From assembly GCF_002127325.2 (NCBI RefSeq), contig NC_035433.2:91962033-92026032 (forward strand): a DNA stretch of 64,000 nucleotides. Direction: 5' to 3'. The notes under the pieces were generated by a model. That model made no database searches, was not told the origin of the DNA, and saw nothing but the letters and a program-made list of their open reading frames with translations. The position numbers were made by a program, and so were the translations under genes. Position 1 is the first letter of the stretch, and each line of letters starts with the position of its first letter. This DNA is from Helianthus annuus (taxonomy: Eukaryota > Streptophyta > Magnoliopsida > Asterales > Asteraceae). This document shows positions 35,601-46,434 of this stretch, in pieces.

Positions 35601-36727
35601 GAAAAGAAAAATGGGTAGAAGGTTTACCGAAAACTTGGCGGATAAAGTCTTGGACCGCCGGACTTTTGACATTGACCACTGGGTAAGTAGACCAACCGCC
35701 GGATAATTGAGCCGACCGCCGGATAATTGAGCTGACCGCCGGTTTTTCTCTCTCTCTTTCAGTCACTCTCTCCGTCTCTCATTGTAGCGCCGCCGCACCA
35801 CCACCACCGGTTCGTGGTGGTGGTGGTCTATTTCTGAGTCGAAGGTGGGGGGGGGGGGTGTTTTTGTTGGAGAACCACCGCCGGCTGCCGCTGTGAAAAA
35901 CGGCGCCGGTGGTCTTCGTCGGAGATGAACCGAGGGAAGGAGGTAGGTGGTGGCGTGTTGTGTGTGGCTCGCCCGAGAAGCTCCTCGGAGCTCCGATCAA
36001 GAAGAGAGAGAGAAGGGGTACGGGTGAGTGATAGAGATGGAGGAGGAGCGGTGTGTGCGACGGCCGGCACCGGCCGGATTCCGACTCCGGTTGCCGGTAA
36101 TATGTGAGAGAGAGAACTCATGTGTGAGTTTTGTCTGTGTGTGTGTATTTTTTTGTTTGTGTGGATAAAAGAACTATGGGTCTGTATTTATAAGCAGATT
36201 TGGGTCTTGTGGGTTTTTGGGCTTGGGCCCAAGGCCCACAAGGCCAATCCCCGTGTTTAGTGGCCCGTAATTCTCAGGAAACCCGTTTTAGAAATCCGAA
36301 CATAAAAAAATGTCATAATTCTCTATTTTAGGGTCAGAGTATGTAGAAATAGTGTCGAAAATTGTAATTAAATCGCGTACGCTAGTCTGTTTCTTTATAA
36401 TCGCGTAATCCGCGTAGTTCCGTCGTTTTTAGTCCGTTTCTCAATCCGTTTTCTACTAGAGTAGTTAAAATTTAATTACGAAACAAAATATATCGTAAAA
36501 ATTTAATATTTGTCGGCGTTGTCAGTGTCTTGTTCGGTTTCAGTTTATTACCGTTAAATTTTCAGTAGTTTCTTCGCGAATCGTCATACGCGCACTGAAA
36601 TGTCGAAGAGGCGTTCCCAGGCACTCCAACGGCCTAATTAGGTTAATCTTCATCATAAACACTACTTATTATCGTTTTAAACATCTGTTAATTGCGTAAT
36701 TAGAGCTGTAAATCACCGGTTGCCACA
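32625..36727 (-). repeat. Right (5') LTR of LARD-like element (4103 bp)
   Basis: It pairs with 26411-30483. The plus-strand ends are TGTCACACCCCG and CCGGTTGCCACA; the last bases differ from the left copy by one substitution. A G12 run sits at 35847-35858. TATA on the minus strand is at 36185-36194. Confidence 0.92.
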
Positions 36728-36732
36728 GGACT
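36728..36732. other. Target-site duplication, right copy (GGACT)
   Basis: This matches the left copy at 26406-26410 exactly. Confidence 0.93.
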
Positions 36733-39462
36733 AACGTCTATTAGACGAACTGGCCGTGCCTTTGCTTAGTATGAAGGTTCTTGAGTTACTCTTCTTGTGT
36801 TCCCATAATTATTCCCGGTTATAATTATTAGTTAAAATAATTATTTTAACTTCGTATTTCCTTCCCAAGGGTGGGGGTATCTTATACATGTATTTTCGCG
36901 TTTATATTTGTATATCTTGCCAAGTAATGGCGTCGTATTTCGGTGTATTGTTACAAATAAAAACATGTTAATATGTATTCCCAATATATTTTTCCAAAAC
37001 CATATATTTCAAGTCTCACTTAAATATATATAAACATATTTTGTTCAATCATGTATTGTCCCAGAAAATATATATTTTTCTCAAAAATTATATATCTTCT
37101 AAATATACTAGGAAAAATATATTTTTAACTCCCAAAAATAATATATATTCTCGTTGTCAAAAATTTGGTTTACTTGGTAATATTTACGAAATCATATTTT
37201 CACTTCTTTCACTTCCAAAATAAGATTTACCAAAAATATAGTGTAGTGGCATGTCCCGAAATATTTCATAAGTTACGTTTTTGTGTTCGGTTTCGCAATA
37301 TTATGTGTGTAACTTAAACATTTATTCCTTGTGATTTTTGGTATTATTTTGGAGTTGTAATTTCCATGGTATTTTGTAAGTTATATTATTTTATCCTAAA
37401 ATAACATAACTAGTTCACAATATAACCAAACAATCACACAGGCGTTTTAGTATAAAATATATTCCTAAATATATATTTATCAAATTTTATTTACGAAAAT
37501 CAACCTCCAGCACTTGGTATTTTTGTAAATAAAATCATGGCGAAGTTTATTTTGAAAACCAAGCTAAAAATATTTTTGTAAACACTTACTAGAAAAATAT
37601 TTTCTAGGTGTTGAATTTTTAGAAAAATTTCGCCAGAGTTTCTTTTGTAAATGGAGGCGTCCATGCTCACTAGCATATCATTTTCTTTTGTAAAATCATT
37701 CAATCAATTATCAATCATCAACATACAACCTCTATTTATCAAACTTTTCAAAAATAAGCATAAACTATAAACTCATGAGCTTGAAAATTTATAAAAACAT
37801 GTAGTAACGGACTAACACACTTAGTAAGTCTTGTTACCTTCCAAAATGTGATTAATTCTTTAAAAACTTCATTTTAAAGAGTTTGAACATTTACAACTTC
37901 TAGTCATATTTTCTAAAAAATATTTCTTTGTGAAATTTTCTTATTACACAAGTGTTTCTACACTTGTTTATCCACTAAAAATGTGTTTAGTTTATGTAAG
38001 ATCCAAGTTTTATCAAAACTTATACCTTTCGCTTGGTTCTTTTGAAAAATCACTCATGGATCTTTAGAACTACAAGATTACAACCCATTTTGATCTTTAT
38101 TTTCCAAGAAAACATGTATTTAATCAAGTTCATAGTTTATGTGTGGATGATTCCATCATCCACAACATTTCTAACTTTCACATCTTGCTAGTTCATGTCT
38201 TTAAACATGATCTAGCAAGTCTATGTGATGAACCATATCATTTTTACTAACAAACAACATACAATAATCACATCAACACAAGAATAACATGATTTCATCA
38301 CTATTTTAACCATACTTCATCTCTAGTTAGTTTATACTTCAAGACTTGTTTATGTTCTTTAGAGTTCTTATATTTTCACCATTCTTTTCACTATTAACCA
38401 CCAAAAATATGAAGAAGATGAAGATCTAAGGCACTTACTACTAGCACAAGTCTAGGGGAGTTCAAGAGCATAAAAGTGGTGGATAAAAGAAAACAAGAGC
38501 GGTCCTTGAGCTTCTGAATACACCAAGCTTACTTGTAGGACCACTTACACCTTTGGGAGTATGGAGATTGCTTAGAATGGACTTGAAGGTGGTGGTAGGG
38601 TGGTGGTATGGTGGCGGCCGAACAAGGAGAAGGAAGAGGTGAATGTTGTTGTTTGTTGATGGTGAATGAAGTGAGAGAATGATGGACTAGTAGTTATACT
38701 TATAGACTCCAACTTTCCATTACCTCATGTGCAATGTGTTCTACTAACCACCAACAAGACCCATTATAATATTCAACTAAACCCATGGGTGGGGACACCC
38801 ATGGTGACCGTTTCCAGGGGGTATAGGGTTGGGTTTCAATGGATGGTTACAAGTTTAGTTAGGAACCAAGTGTTATAGTTAGTGTCTTATGTGTGTTATG
38901 TAATATATAGTGTGTTAGGGTGTTCGGGGACCCTAACTAGCTTAGAAAAATAAAAACAATGCTTCTAGCATTATTTTGGTGTCCCGGGTAAAGTCCGGTT
39001 GTTCGGTTTGATACTATTCCGTTAAAGTGTTTAATTGTTCCGTAAAGTGTCTTTAATAATACTCTTTGTGTCACACACAATTCCCGGCACTTAGGAAAGT
39101 TTACAGGACTATTCTGCCATATTTTTGCAAGTAACTAGTATGAATAAATGCTGAATTTTGTTATTAAGTGCAGAATTTTGCAATTAAAGTGTGTTTTAGG
39201 CACTTTCCGGCAATATAACTATCACCTAGTGACGCAGTTTTATGGTCCTCACTTTCCTACACTTCCTACTAGTGTAGTATTCTATCTCTGGCTCACACTG
39301 GCCTCAAAACATTGTCTGTCTAGGGGTTGGCATTGTCAGCATGTTTCTGGGTTATCCGTTTAGTGTCCTAATTGTGCTTTGTGCATCAAGTTTGTCACTA
39401 ATGTTTGTATAAAATAAATGAAGTGACAGTATAAAATGTGATGCATGTGTATGTATGTAACA
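36733..39462 (-). repeat. Minus-strand gypsy LTR, 5' part (split LTR)
   Basis: This continues the LTR begun at 25715. Together they make about 3.4 kb, the length of the plus-strand relative at 54580-58057. The right edge is uncertain: clear likeness ends near 39462, but weaker likeness (ACTGTGCTT, AAACTGCT) continues to about 39520. It is followed by Athila-like protease sequence, not by a polypurine tract, so the copy was rearranged or its partner sequence lost. Confidence 0.75.
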
Positions 39463-39531
39463 GAAAACAGAAAGCAGTTTAATCACAGTTGTAATCAAGC
39501 ACAGTCATTTAGCATAAATTAAATATCAATT

Positions 39532-39686
39532 AATTGTACGGATACCTGTAAGTGTGATAGTTGAGGATGTCTTGGTTCAAACAAATCAAATGGTAATCCC
39601 AACCGACTTTGTCATCCTTGATGACGCTCCTCTAGTGTTGGGACGACCTTTTGTAAAAACTCACGAAGCCTTTAAAAACCGGAAGT
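39532..39686 (+). pseudogene. Athila-like aspartic protease fragment
   Basis: About 50 codons read IRIPVSV-like sequence, EDVLVQTNQMVIPTDFVILD, then LVLGRPFVKTHEAFK. The LGRPF motif near the end of the protease domain is typical of Athila/Tat gypsy elements. It is cut on the left by the minus-strand LTR and on the right by a copia PBS-like fragment near 39687. The other part of this host element is probably at 53458-54579. Confidence 0.7.
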
Positions 39687-39726
39687 ACAAGTGGTATCAG
39701 AGCACAGGATATATAGTGACACAAAA

Positions 39727-39941
39727 GCGGTTCCAAAAAAAAAGTCAGAGTCCGTAGGTGTGTGTGAAAAGGCGAAGCTCTGCCCGTTTGTCTCCAAGTA
39801 CTTGTAATTTGACAATTAATCAATAAAGGAGACATTAAATAGTGAAATCAAGCTTTACGAAGACTAACTCAATGAATTCCGCCTCTGAATTAGTCTAAGC
39901 GCTCTTCTGAATGACTCGTCAGGTCAGCAAACGATCCTACA
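39727..39941 (+). repeat. Truncated 5' LTR (type 2 U5) of element A
   Basis: It starts at GCGGTTCC and shares GAGTCCGTAGGTGTGTGTG through GATCCTACA with the LTRs ending at 46922 and 52247. U3 and the start are missing. Confidence 0.88.
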
Positions 39942-39943
39942 AG

Positions 39944-39955
39944 TGGTATCAGAGC
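39944..39955 (+). other. PBS of element A
   Basis: TGGTATCAGAGC lies two bases after the LTR end at 39941. Confidence 0.92.
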
Positions 39956-40158
39956 ACAGGAGGAAGAGTTCTTGCCGTTTAGCTCGATTTTTGCTCAAAA
40001 TTCTCACTTCTACACCTTCTTTTCTGATTCGAAGAGATTTCACGGTCGAAATTTACTGAAAATCTCAGGGATTGTGCGCAATAGTACCGTGACAAACCCT
40101 GGAAAGTTTCAGATCAAAATTCGAAGTCTAAGTGGGTCAAAATTGGATTTGAAATTGT

Positions 40159-40425
40159 GGACCGCTCGACCGAACTGTTCTTGGACCGCTCATCCGGATG
40201 GATCTTGAACCGCTCATTCGGTCGGATTGATCTTGGACCGCTCCAAATTAACTTTGATGAACCGCTTATTCGGACCACCTTGAACCGCTCGAACAGATCT
40301 TATCTGGACCGCTTATCTGAAATTGTCTGGACCGCTCATTGATACAAGACTGTCTGAACCGCTCGAACGAGTATCATTTGAACCGCTCATTTGGACAATT
40401 ATTCATTTCATTGGACCGCTTTTGT
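40159..40425 (+). repeat. Leader array of GGACCGCTC motifs, element A
   Basis: About eleven copies of GGACCGCTC/TGAACCGCTCATTCGG-type units are spaced roughly 20-30 bp apart. The same words occur in U3 of the related LTRs (46103-46270; 46520-46718). Confidence 0.9.
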
Positions 40426-40478
40426 GAACTGATTGATAAAATTTGAAAATCATTGTGAACTTTTGAACAGTTTGAAAG

Positions 40479-42151
40479 ATGGACACTGATTTTTATAATG
40501 CTTTTGCTACCCCAGCCTCGATTACCCAAAGTGCTTTAATCGAAAATGAAACCGGAACGTCTCAAAAACCACCAAAACTCATGGATATTGATGATTACAA
40601 CGTGTGGTCGGAACGATTCGGAAATTGGGTTGAAGCCTATCATCTTGATGCGTGGGAACACACCGAAGTACCATATACTAAACCCACAAAAGACAATGTT
40701 GAGAATGGTACTCCGCTAACACTTAGAGAGATGGATACTTCACAAAAAAAGAAGTATCGAGATGAGAAATTGATGGTCAGTCTACTTCAGCAGGCGATAA
40801 AAGAAGATATTCTGATCTTGCTTCAACATAACGGAACTGCATATTCTATTTGGACAGAGCTGGAAGCAAAGTTTACAGGAAGTGATGACATGTTAAGGAA
40901 CAAAATGTCTCTCATGAAAAAGGAATTTGATTTGTTTAGGGGATTGAAAAATGAAACCACCAAACAAATTATTGATCGATACTGTAATTTGGTGAGAAAT
41001 ATGACAAAGTTAGGTGTTAAGAAAAATACTGATGAATTAATTGAAAAACTAGGATGAAGAACTACGATGGAGAGCAGGACATCAGTCTGTACTACAAGCA
41101 TGGTGCTACTGATTCAACAAAGTTCTCTCCTAAGATCGAAACTGCTTACAGTGTTAAAGATTCTACTGAAAAGAAGACATCTCAGGGATCAAGCAACAGC
41201 ACAAGATTTTCATCTTTTGATCCAAACATTTCTGTAACAAAGAATGGTAGAAAACTTCAGTGTAACATTGTGTTAAGCCTTGAAAATGATCAAGACTACA
41301 CTGAAGATATTGCTAAAAATCAAATGTCTTTGTTAGGGATGATTTTAGAATCTTATAGTTGTTTTGTTGCAGGAAAGATCGGAAATCCAATGCTCACGAA
41401 AGAGGATTACGATCAAATTGATGCTGAAGAAATGGAATTGATGGATATAAAATGGTGTATGGCGAGTGTGATGAGACGTGCTGAAAAGTTCAAACAAATT
41501 ACCGGCCGTGATGATTTCCGTGATGCAAACGTTTCAACTTTAGGTTTTGATAAATCTAAAGTTACATGTTTTCGTTGCAGGGAGAAGGGGCATTTCAAGA
41601 GGGAATGCAAAAACCGTGAAGCTACCGGTGCCCAGAATCCTTTCGAAAACAATGATTATCACAAGAAGGCCGTCTATCATCAAATCACACAACCAGCACA
41701 ACAGCATCAGGCACAAACAGCTCATGGGAGAGATGTGGTTGATAAAAAGGCATGTGTTGTTAGTCAGGGAAAGTATGATAACTTTACATGGGAAAAGTTT
41801 CTTTCGAAAGAAAACAAAGTGTGTTTAGCTGAACAAGATGACGAAAAGTTGGCTGAAGGATTTACTTGGGATGATTTTTGTCCAGATCAAAACTTTATGG
41901 CCAAAAATACTGCTCATGCTTTCTATGCTAATGCTTATGATTTGAAATGTGCAGAAAGATGCAGAAAAGTCATAGAAGCTGCTGAAGAGAGACGAAGAAA
42001 GCTTGAGGAGGAGGCTGAAGAGGAAGAGAGATTGAAAGAAGAAGCAAAAGCTGAGAAATTGAGAAGAGCTCGATTTTTAAATTCAAGCAAGACAGTCAAA
42101 GAGGTTCCTGAATTCGAGATTAAAATGGATGATGAACCGGTCCTGGTCTAA
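40479..42151 (+). pseudogene. gag: gag of element A, first block, internal deletion
   Basis: The ATG at 40479 (MDTDFYNAFATPAS) begins a copia-type Gag core (KPPKLMDIDDYNVWSERFGNWV; KEDILILLQHNGTAYSIWTELE; KKEFDLFRGLKNETTKQI). At 41050-41057 a stop follows ELIEKLG. The next block starts MKNYDGEQDISLYYKHG in another frame. Compared with the homologue at 17890-18240, roughly 50 codons are missing here. The frame then runs to 42149 with the CCHC knuckle CFRCREKGHFKREC near 41567-41608 and a charged coiled-coil tail (EAAEERRRKLEEEAEEEERL). TAA at 42149-42151 ends the block, but the same frame continues. Confidence 0.85.
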
Positions 42152-42160
42152 GAAAAGTGC

Positions 42161-43990
42161 ATGAATTGTAATTCGCTGATTAAGCAGAACAACGAGCTGT
42201 TGCACAACATTCACAAGTTGAAAGAATCGTATGATACTATGAACAGAGAAATCAACAAATATACAGATTCTGATGGTGAACAAGCTGAAGCTATGAATAC
42301 TTTAAATATAGCTTATCTGAGACAGCTTGATACGGCAAACTATAACATTAAGAAGTGTGCAGATCTCGAGCTTGGGTTGGCAACACAAAAGATAGAAACT
42401 GAAAAGGTAAAGAAATTATTAGACAGTTACTCATGTTCTACTTTTGTTGTTGACAGGATTTATCCAGTGGTGAAAGATTTGAAGACATTTGAAGAAGTGA
42501 AGATATTTGAAGAAGAAAAGTCCGTGACAAAAGATGAAGCAAAGTTGAAGAATTCTGGTAAGAAACCGAGTGTATCCTATAATAGATGTCCGCCCCCAGT
42601 CGAAAATGGATATTCACCTCGAAATCCAAATTCAGAAAGAGTCAATCAAGCGATCAATTTGAAATGGGAATCTGGGTCGTCGGATAACTTACCAGAAAGT
42701 ATTGATGTCACATATACGTCATCAGACACTGATCATGAGTCAAAGTTGATAAAAAGTATGGTTGATCAGGTGTTAGACACAGATGACAATGAGGAATCAA
42801 AACCGAAGTCAAAACCCGAGTCAAAGTCTGGGTCCAGTGCGTCAAAGCCAACAGTTAAAAAGGACAAACGGGTTTATGATAAAGAGTTTTTACTTTCGAA
42901 ATCTAATTTGAATGATGAATCAGTCAAAGTGGCATATACTTTGAAAGGTTCTGACAAATTATATTCAGATGAAAGTTTTCCAATAAGAAGTGTCAGAATT
43001 GAAATGATTCAAAAGGTTTTCAAAATCACAGAAATTAATCTTTCTGAAATAAAAGATTTCAGTCTTAATGGAAAACCTAAACAATACACTTCAAGAGATC
43101 AACAAAGAATCAACAAGAAAATGGGTTACAATTGTGGTTATAGTTTCCAAAAGAAACCAAACCATGATCGTAATTACAAAAAGAAAGGTCTTGGTTTTAT
43201 TCTACAGAAAAACTATAAAAATGAAAAAGTTTATAAACCAAAAACAATGTTTGTTGCAGGAAAAACAACAGAAGCTGAAAAAGAGAAATCATTCAGAAAT
43301 CAGACAAATCAAGAATTCCTTGCTAAGAAGCAAGAGGACATGAAGAAGAAGGAAGACCCGAAGAAGGTTGAAAAGAGATCTTGTTTTCAGTGTAAATCTG
43401 TGGGTCATGTTGCGAAAGATTGTCCAAAGACATTTCGACCAAAACAAGAATTCTCAAGAAAAATGAAAGAAAAAGTTGTTGAGAAGACTGAACTGTCAAC
43501 CCGGAAGTTCACAGGCTTTGAGAATTCAACTTATGAGAAAGGAGAATGTTCAAAGAGTGCTTCCAAAAGAATAGACAATGCTACAAATCAGAAATGGGTT
43601 GTAAAAGGTTCAGGTAACAAGTCTGGTGATGAATCTGATTCCATAAAATCAGAGGAGCCACGTGTTGAGAAAAAGATTGAAAAGAAAGTCTCAAAAGTGG
43701 ACGATGTGAATTTTCCGCCACTAAGTGCTAAAAATTACAAATCTAAAATCGGAAAAGTTGACATTTCAAATCAGTTTTATTCTGACAAGAAGAAAATTGA
43801 TGTTGAAAAAACTTTCAATGGAAATGTAAAACGCATCTTTGGAAAAATGGTCAGTGGTAAGGCCCAGAGCATTAGAGATTTTTATGCTTCCAAAGGATGG
43901 GTTTACAGGTCGGTTGAAAGAAGCAATGAAAACGATGAGGTTACACCCAAGGAAGGTCAGGCTTGGGTGGATATATTTTTTCAAGAATGA
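42161..43990 (+). CDS. gag of element A, second block
   Basis: Ten bases after the TAA, in the same frame, a 609-codon block begins (MNCNSLIKQNNELLHNIHKL). It has an N-terminal coiled coil and a long Lys/Glu/Ser-rich region. A second CCHC knuckle CFQCKSVGHVAKDC lies near 43382-43423, and the tail ends PKEGQAWVDIFFQE. It probably forms one Gag with the first block, so the TAA may be a late mutation. No protease or integrase follows. The tail is shared with element B (PKDGRAWVDLFK), so the stop here looks natural. The methionine at 42161 is simply the first after the TAA. Confidence 0.75.
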   Translation: MNCNSLIKQNNELLHNIHKLKESYDTMNREINKYTDSDGEQAEAMNTLNIAYLRQLDTANYNIKKCADLELGLATQKIETEKVKKLLDSYSCSTFVVDRIYPVVKDLKTFEEVKIFEEEKSVTKDEAKLKNSGKKPSVSYNRCPPPVENGYSPRNPNSERVNQAINLKWESGSSDNLPESIDVTYTSSDTDHESKLIKSMVDQVLDTDDNEESKPKSKPESKSGSSASKPTVKKDKRVYDKEFLLSKSNLNDESVKVAYTLKGSDKLYSDESFPIRSVRIEMIQKVFKITEINLSEIKDFSLNGKPKQYTSRDQQRINKKMGYNCGYSFQKKPNHDRNYKKKGLGFILQKNYKNEKVYKPKTMFVAGKTTEAEKEKSFRNQTNQEFLAKKQEDMKKKEDPKKVEKRSCFQCKSVGHVAKDCPKTFRPKQEFSRKMKEKVVEKTELSTRKFTGFENSTYEKGECSKSASKRIDNATNQKWVVKGSGNKSGDESDSIKSEEPRVEKKIEKKVSKVDDVNFPPLSAKNYKSKIGKVDISNQFYSDKKKIDVEKTFNGNVKRIFGKMVSGKAQSIRDFYASKGWVYRSVERSNENDEVTPKEGQAWVDIFFQE

Positions 43991-46003
43991 AAACCTGACT
44001 TGCCGGAGATCCCAAGATGGTATTGCGGATCATGAATCGGCATCTTTTTAAATCTGTTTGTGAAGTTGCAGGACTTGCCGGAACTCCCAGGTTTGTAAGC
44101 GAGGAGTAGGAATCGGCATCTTGAGAATTCAACCAAAATGGTAATTGGTTGAAAAACAGGTTTGATAAGCTTGAATTGCTAAACTTACAAGTGGTTGTAG
44201 GGTAGTGATTGGTGTAGATCTTACAAGTGGTTAAATTAAGGTCATTGATTTGGACTTGATTTAATTATCATTCAAGAATTTGGTAAACAAAGTGATGATT
44301 TGAACCCCATTTTACAAAAGGTAAAAACAACGAAACTTATTTTCCGGAAAAACCATTCTGATTAAAACAAACTTAAGTGTTTTGAAATCATTATGGGAAA
44401 ATAGTTTGTTGTGAGGGGGAGTTCTGATTGTTTAAGCCAAACGGATGGAGAATTGAAGTGTTTTGATATCAGTTGTCATGTTTTGTACAGTTTGTTTGAA
44501 TTTTAGGGGGAGTAAGAATCTTAGAAAATCCAAAAACATCAGAAAATTTGAAAAAGACAAAAACATGATAAAACTGAAAAATGAGTTTTGTTGCGTAAAA
44601 GAGGAAATGATAGTACGTCAGTGAACTATCACAGCACGCTAAAGAATTGTAAAGGTAAAATGTGATAAACAATCTTACTGCGGATGTGTCAGTAGATTTT
44701 CGCACATTTAGTAAATTGAAACGAGATATAAACCTAAATCAAACTTGCTTAATTCGTGGGTAACTATTCTTGGATATATGGGTAACCCCCGAAATCTTGT
44801 TTGAAAGGTCCCGTATTCTGAGATACTAGGTCTTTATACTCAGTGATATCTGGGGTATTATTCCAGGACTTCTGCTGTATGGAAATACTGAACTAGTCCC
44901 CGAATAATACTTTCTACAAAAAGCTTTGAAATATAAGCGCCGCCCTCAGCAAACTGATTAAACAATAAAATTGGTAATCTTTGCTGTTGTAACAAAAGAT
45001 CCTCTAAAGGGGACCCATCAAAAGTCAAAGCCGTCATCTCTCTGCGTATACGGAAGTATCGACCTGAGCTCTCACGGCCCTCGCACATTACCCCTTTACA
45101 GATATCATCTGTGGTATACTCACCTGTAAGACTGAATATTTGGGATCTGGATATGGGAGTATATTCAAGTGGAGTGATACACAATTAAGTTTAAGTCTTT
45201 AAAACATTAATATCGTATCTCGAATCGATTGAAATTTGTGTTAAAAATTTAAGTGGACAAACATACTGACAATCTAGGTAAATTGTTTAGAACTTATCAT
45301 GTAATCAAGCTTAACGGTGTTTGTGATATGCTTCAAAACTGATATGATCCTCTTGCACGAGCTCACAAAAATATTGTTTGTAAATACTTCTTTTTCCGCA
45401 TTTATTTTCGTTCAAAAATCCAAAAAGATTTTCAGTGTGTTTTAGCATAAATTTTGAAAAATCAAAAAGATTTTCGACAACTGGTGTTGAGATGCTGATT
45501 TTCGAAATTCAAAGTGCTAAACTTGAAGAACTGGTTTGGAGAGTGTTTGTGTAGATGGTAAAGTTGTTTTGATAAGAATCAGTAATATTCTTGAAGGCAA
45601 AATCATTACTGTATTTGTTCAACATAGTTTCTAAATTGTTGAAAAGTTTAATCTTTGTAGAAACTTATGGTTGGGTAGAGATTGTGCAGGACTTGAGACA
45701 GGTATTGATCCTGAGAGTGAATGGAGCCAGATTACGATCTTGAACCTGATTGGAGCCTGTTAACGATTTCAGAACCAGTGAAAGTTTGAATTCCAGACTA
45801 CGATCCCAGCTATGTGAGAGGGGGAGTCTGAAGACACCGAGTCAACATTAAAGAAAGAAAAGTTTGATGATAATGAAGTTAGAGAACGAGGATTCTTGGA
45901 ACGACAAATATTTCAGAGGCAGATTGTCGACTGAGGAAGATTGTAGATTGCAGATTGGAATGAGGACATTGATGAAGACTCCGTCAACATCCGAGGGGGA
46001 GTT
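43991..46003 (+). other. 3' non-coding region of element A with four AGGGGGAG tracts
   Basis: No pol motifs on either strand. It begins with a duplicated phrase GACTTGCCGGA...AATCGGCATCTT (near 43997 and 44072). GGGGGAG purine tracts occur at 44413-44421, 44504-44512, 45816-45826 and 45993-46001. The last is the PPT directly before the LTR at 46004. The order is the same in element B. Confidence 0.8.
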
Positions 46004-46434
46004 TGTTAGTGCACCTACGTCTGCTGACTACGTCTTCTATCAAGTCTTGAAGATTGAAATGATTAGAAATGGCACGGAATCCTAGATCTAGATGTTTTGT
46101 ATAGGATCGCTTATTTGTACTTGTTCTAGGGTCGCTTTTGTGTCAAGTATAGTGAGGATCGCTTATTGTGAACATGTTAGGATCGCTTATACGACACAAG
46201 GCTGGATCGCTTTTATGTACATGTCGTATAAGCGGTCCAGAAACTCTATATATAGGTGTGTTGAGCGATCCAAAACACATAGGTAACGGTGTATTGTTCC
46301 GGTACTCTGCCGAAGTGCTGTCTGATCGTGTAACTGAGTTTGAAATCAATACAACAGCAATATTAAAGTGAATACAGCGTGAATAGCACCGAATTATTAG
46401 TTTCCGCCTCTTAATTCGGATACGAACTTCTCTG
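46004..46434 (+). repeat. 3' LTR of element A, type 1, 3' end lost
   Basis: It begins TGTTAGTGCACC after the PPT. U3 has repeated GGATCGCTT words (46103-46270) and TATATATA at 46247-46254. It stops at CTTCTCTG (46434), where the complete relative at 52995-53457 continues AACGACTCG; instead a type 2 LTR follows from its 19th base. Confidence 0.88.

Larger units (their letters stand above)
26411..36727 (-). mobile_element. Complete non-autonomous gypsy-type element without gag-pol (LARD-like)
   Basis: It has two 4.1-kb LTRs in the same minus orientation, a PBS next to the right LTR, a PPT next to the left LTR, and a perfect 5-bp target duplication. The 2.1-kb interior has no coding frame for any retrotransposon protein. 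This fits the class called large retrotransposon derivatives, which need proteins made by other elements. The pre-PPT hairpin equals that of the first gypsy element, so a Tekay-like source is likely. It lies inside the minus-strand LTR that is split at 26410/36733. Confidence 0.9.
39687..46434 (+). mobile_element. Gag-only copia element A, chimeric ends
   Basis: It has a 5'-truncated LTR (39727-39941) of type 2 (U5 as in 46435-46922), PBS, leader with GGACCGCTC repeats, gag in two blocks, a 2-kb non-coding 3' region, PPT and a 3' LTR of type 1 (46004-46434) that lacks its last 30 or so bases. There is no protease, integrase or RT. Because the two LTRs are of different subtypes, the element looks recombinant. 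A short PBS-like piece (39687-39708) lies before the truncated LTR. Confidence 0.75.

Noticed and set aside
39527..39531. CAATT as target-site duplication for the minus-strand LTR (also at 25710-25714)
   Set aside because: The right LTR edge there lacks the expected CA end and the two flanks belong to different elements, so the match is probably chance.
42149..42160. Treating the two gag blocks of element A as two separate genes
   Set aside because: They are in one frame with a single TAA between them, and the lineage's Gag reads through this point in recalled relatives; a stop mutation is simpler.
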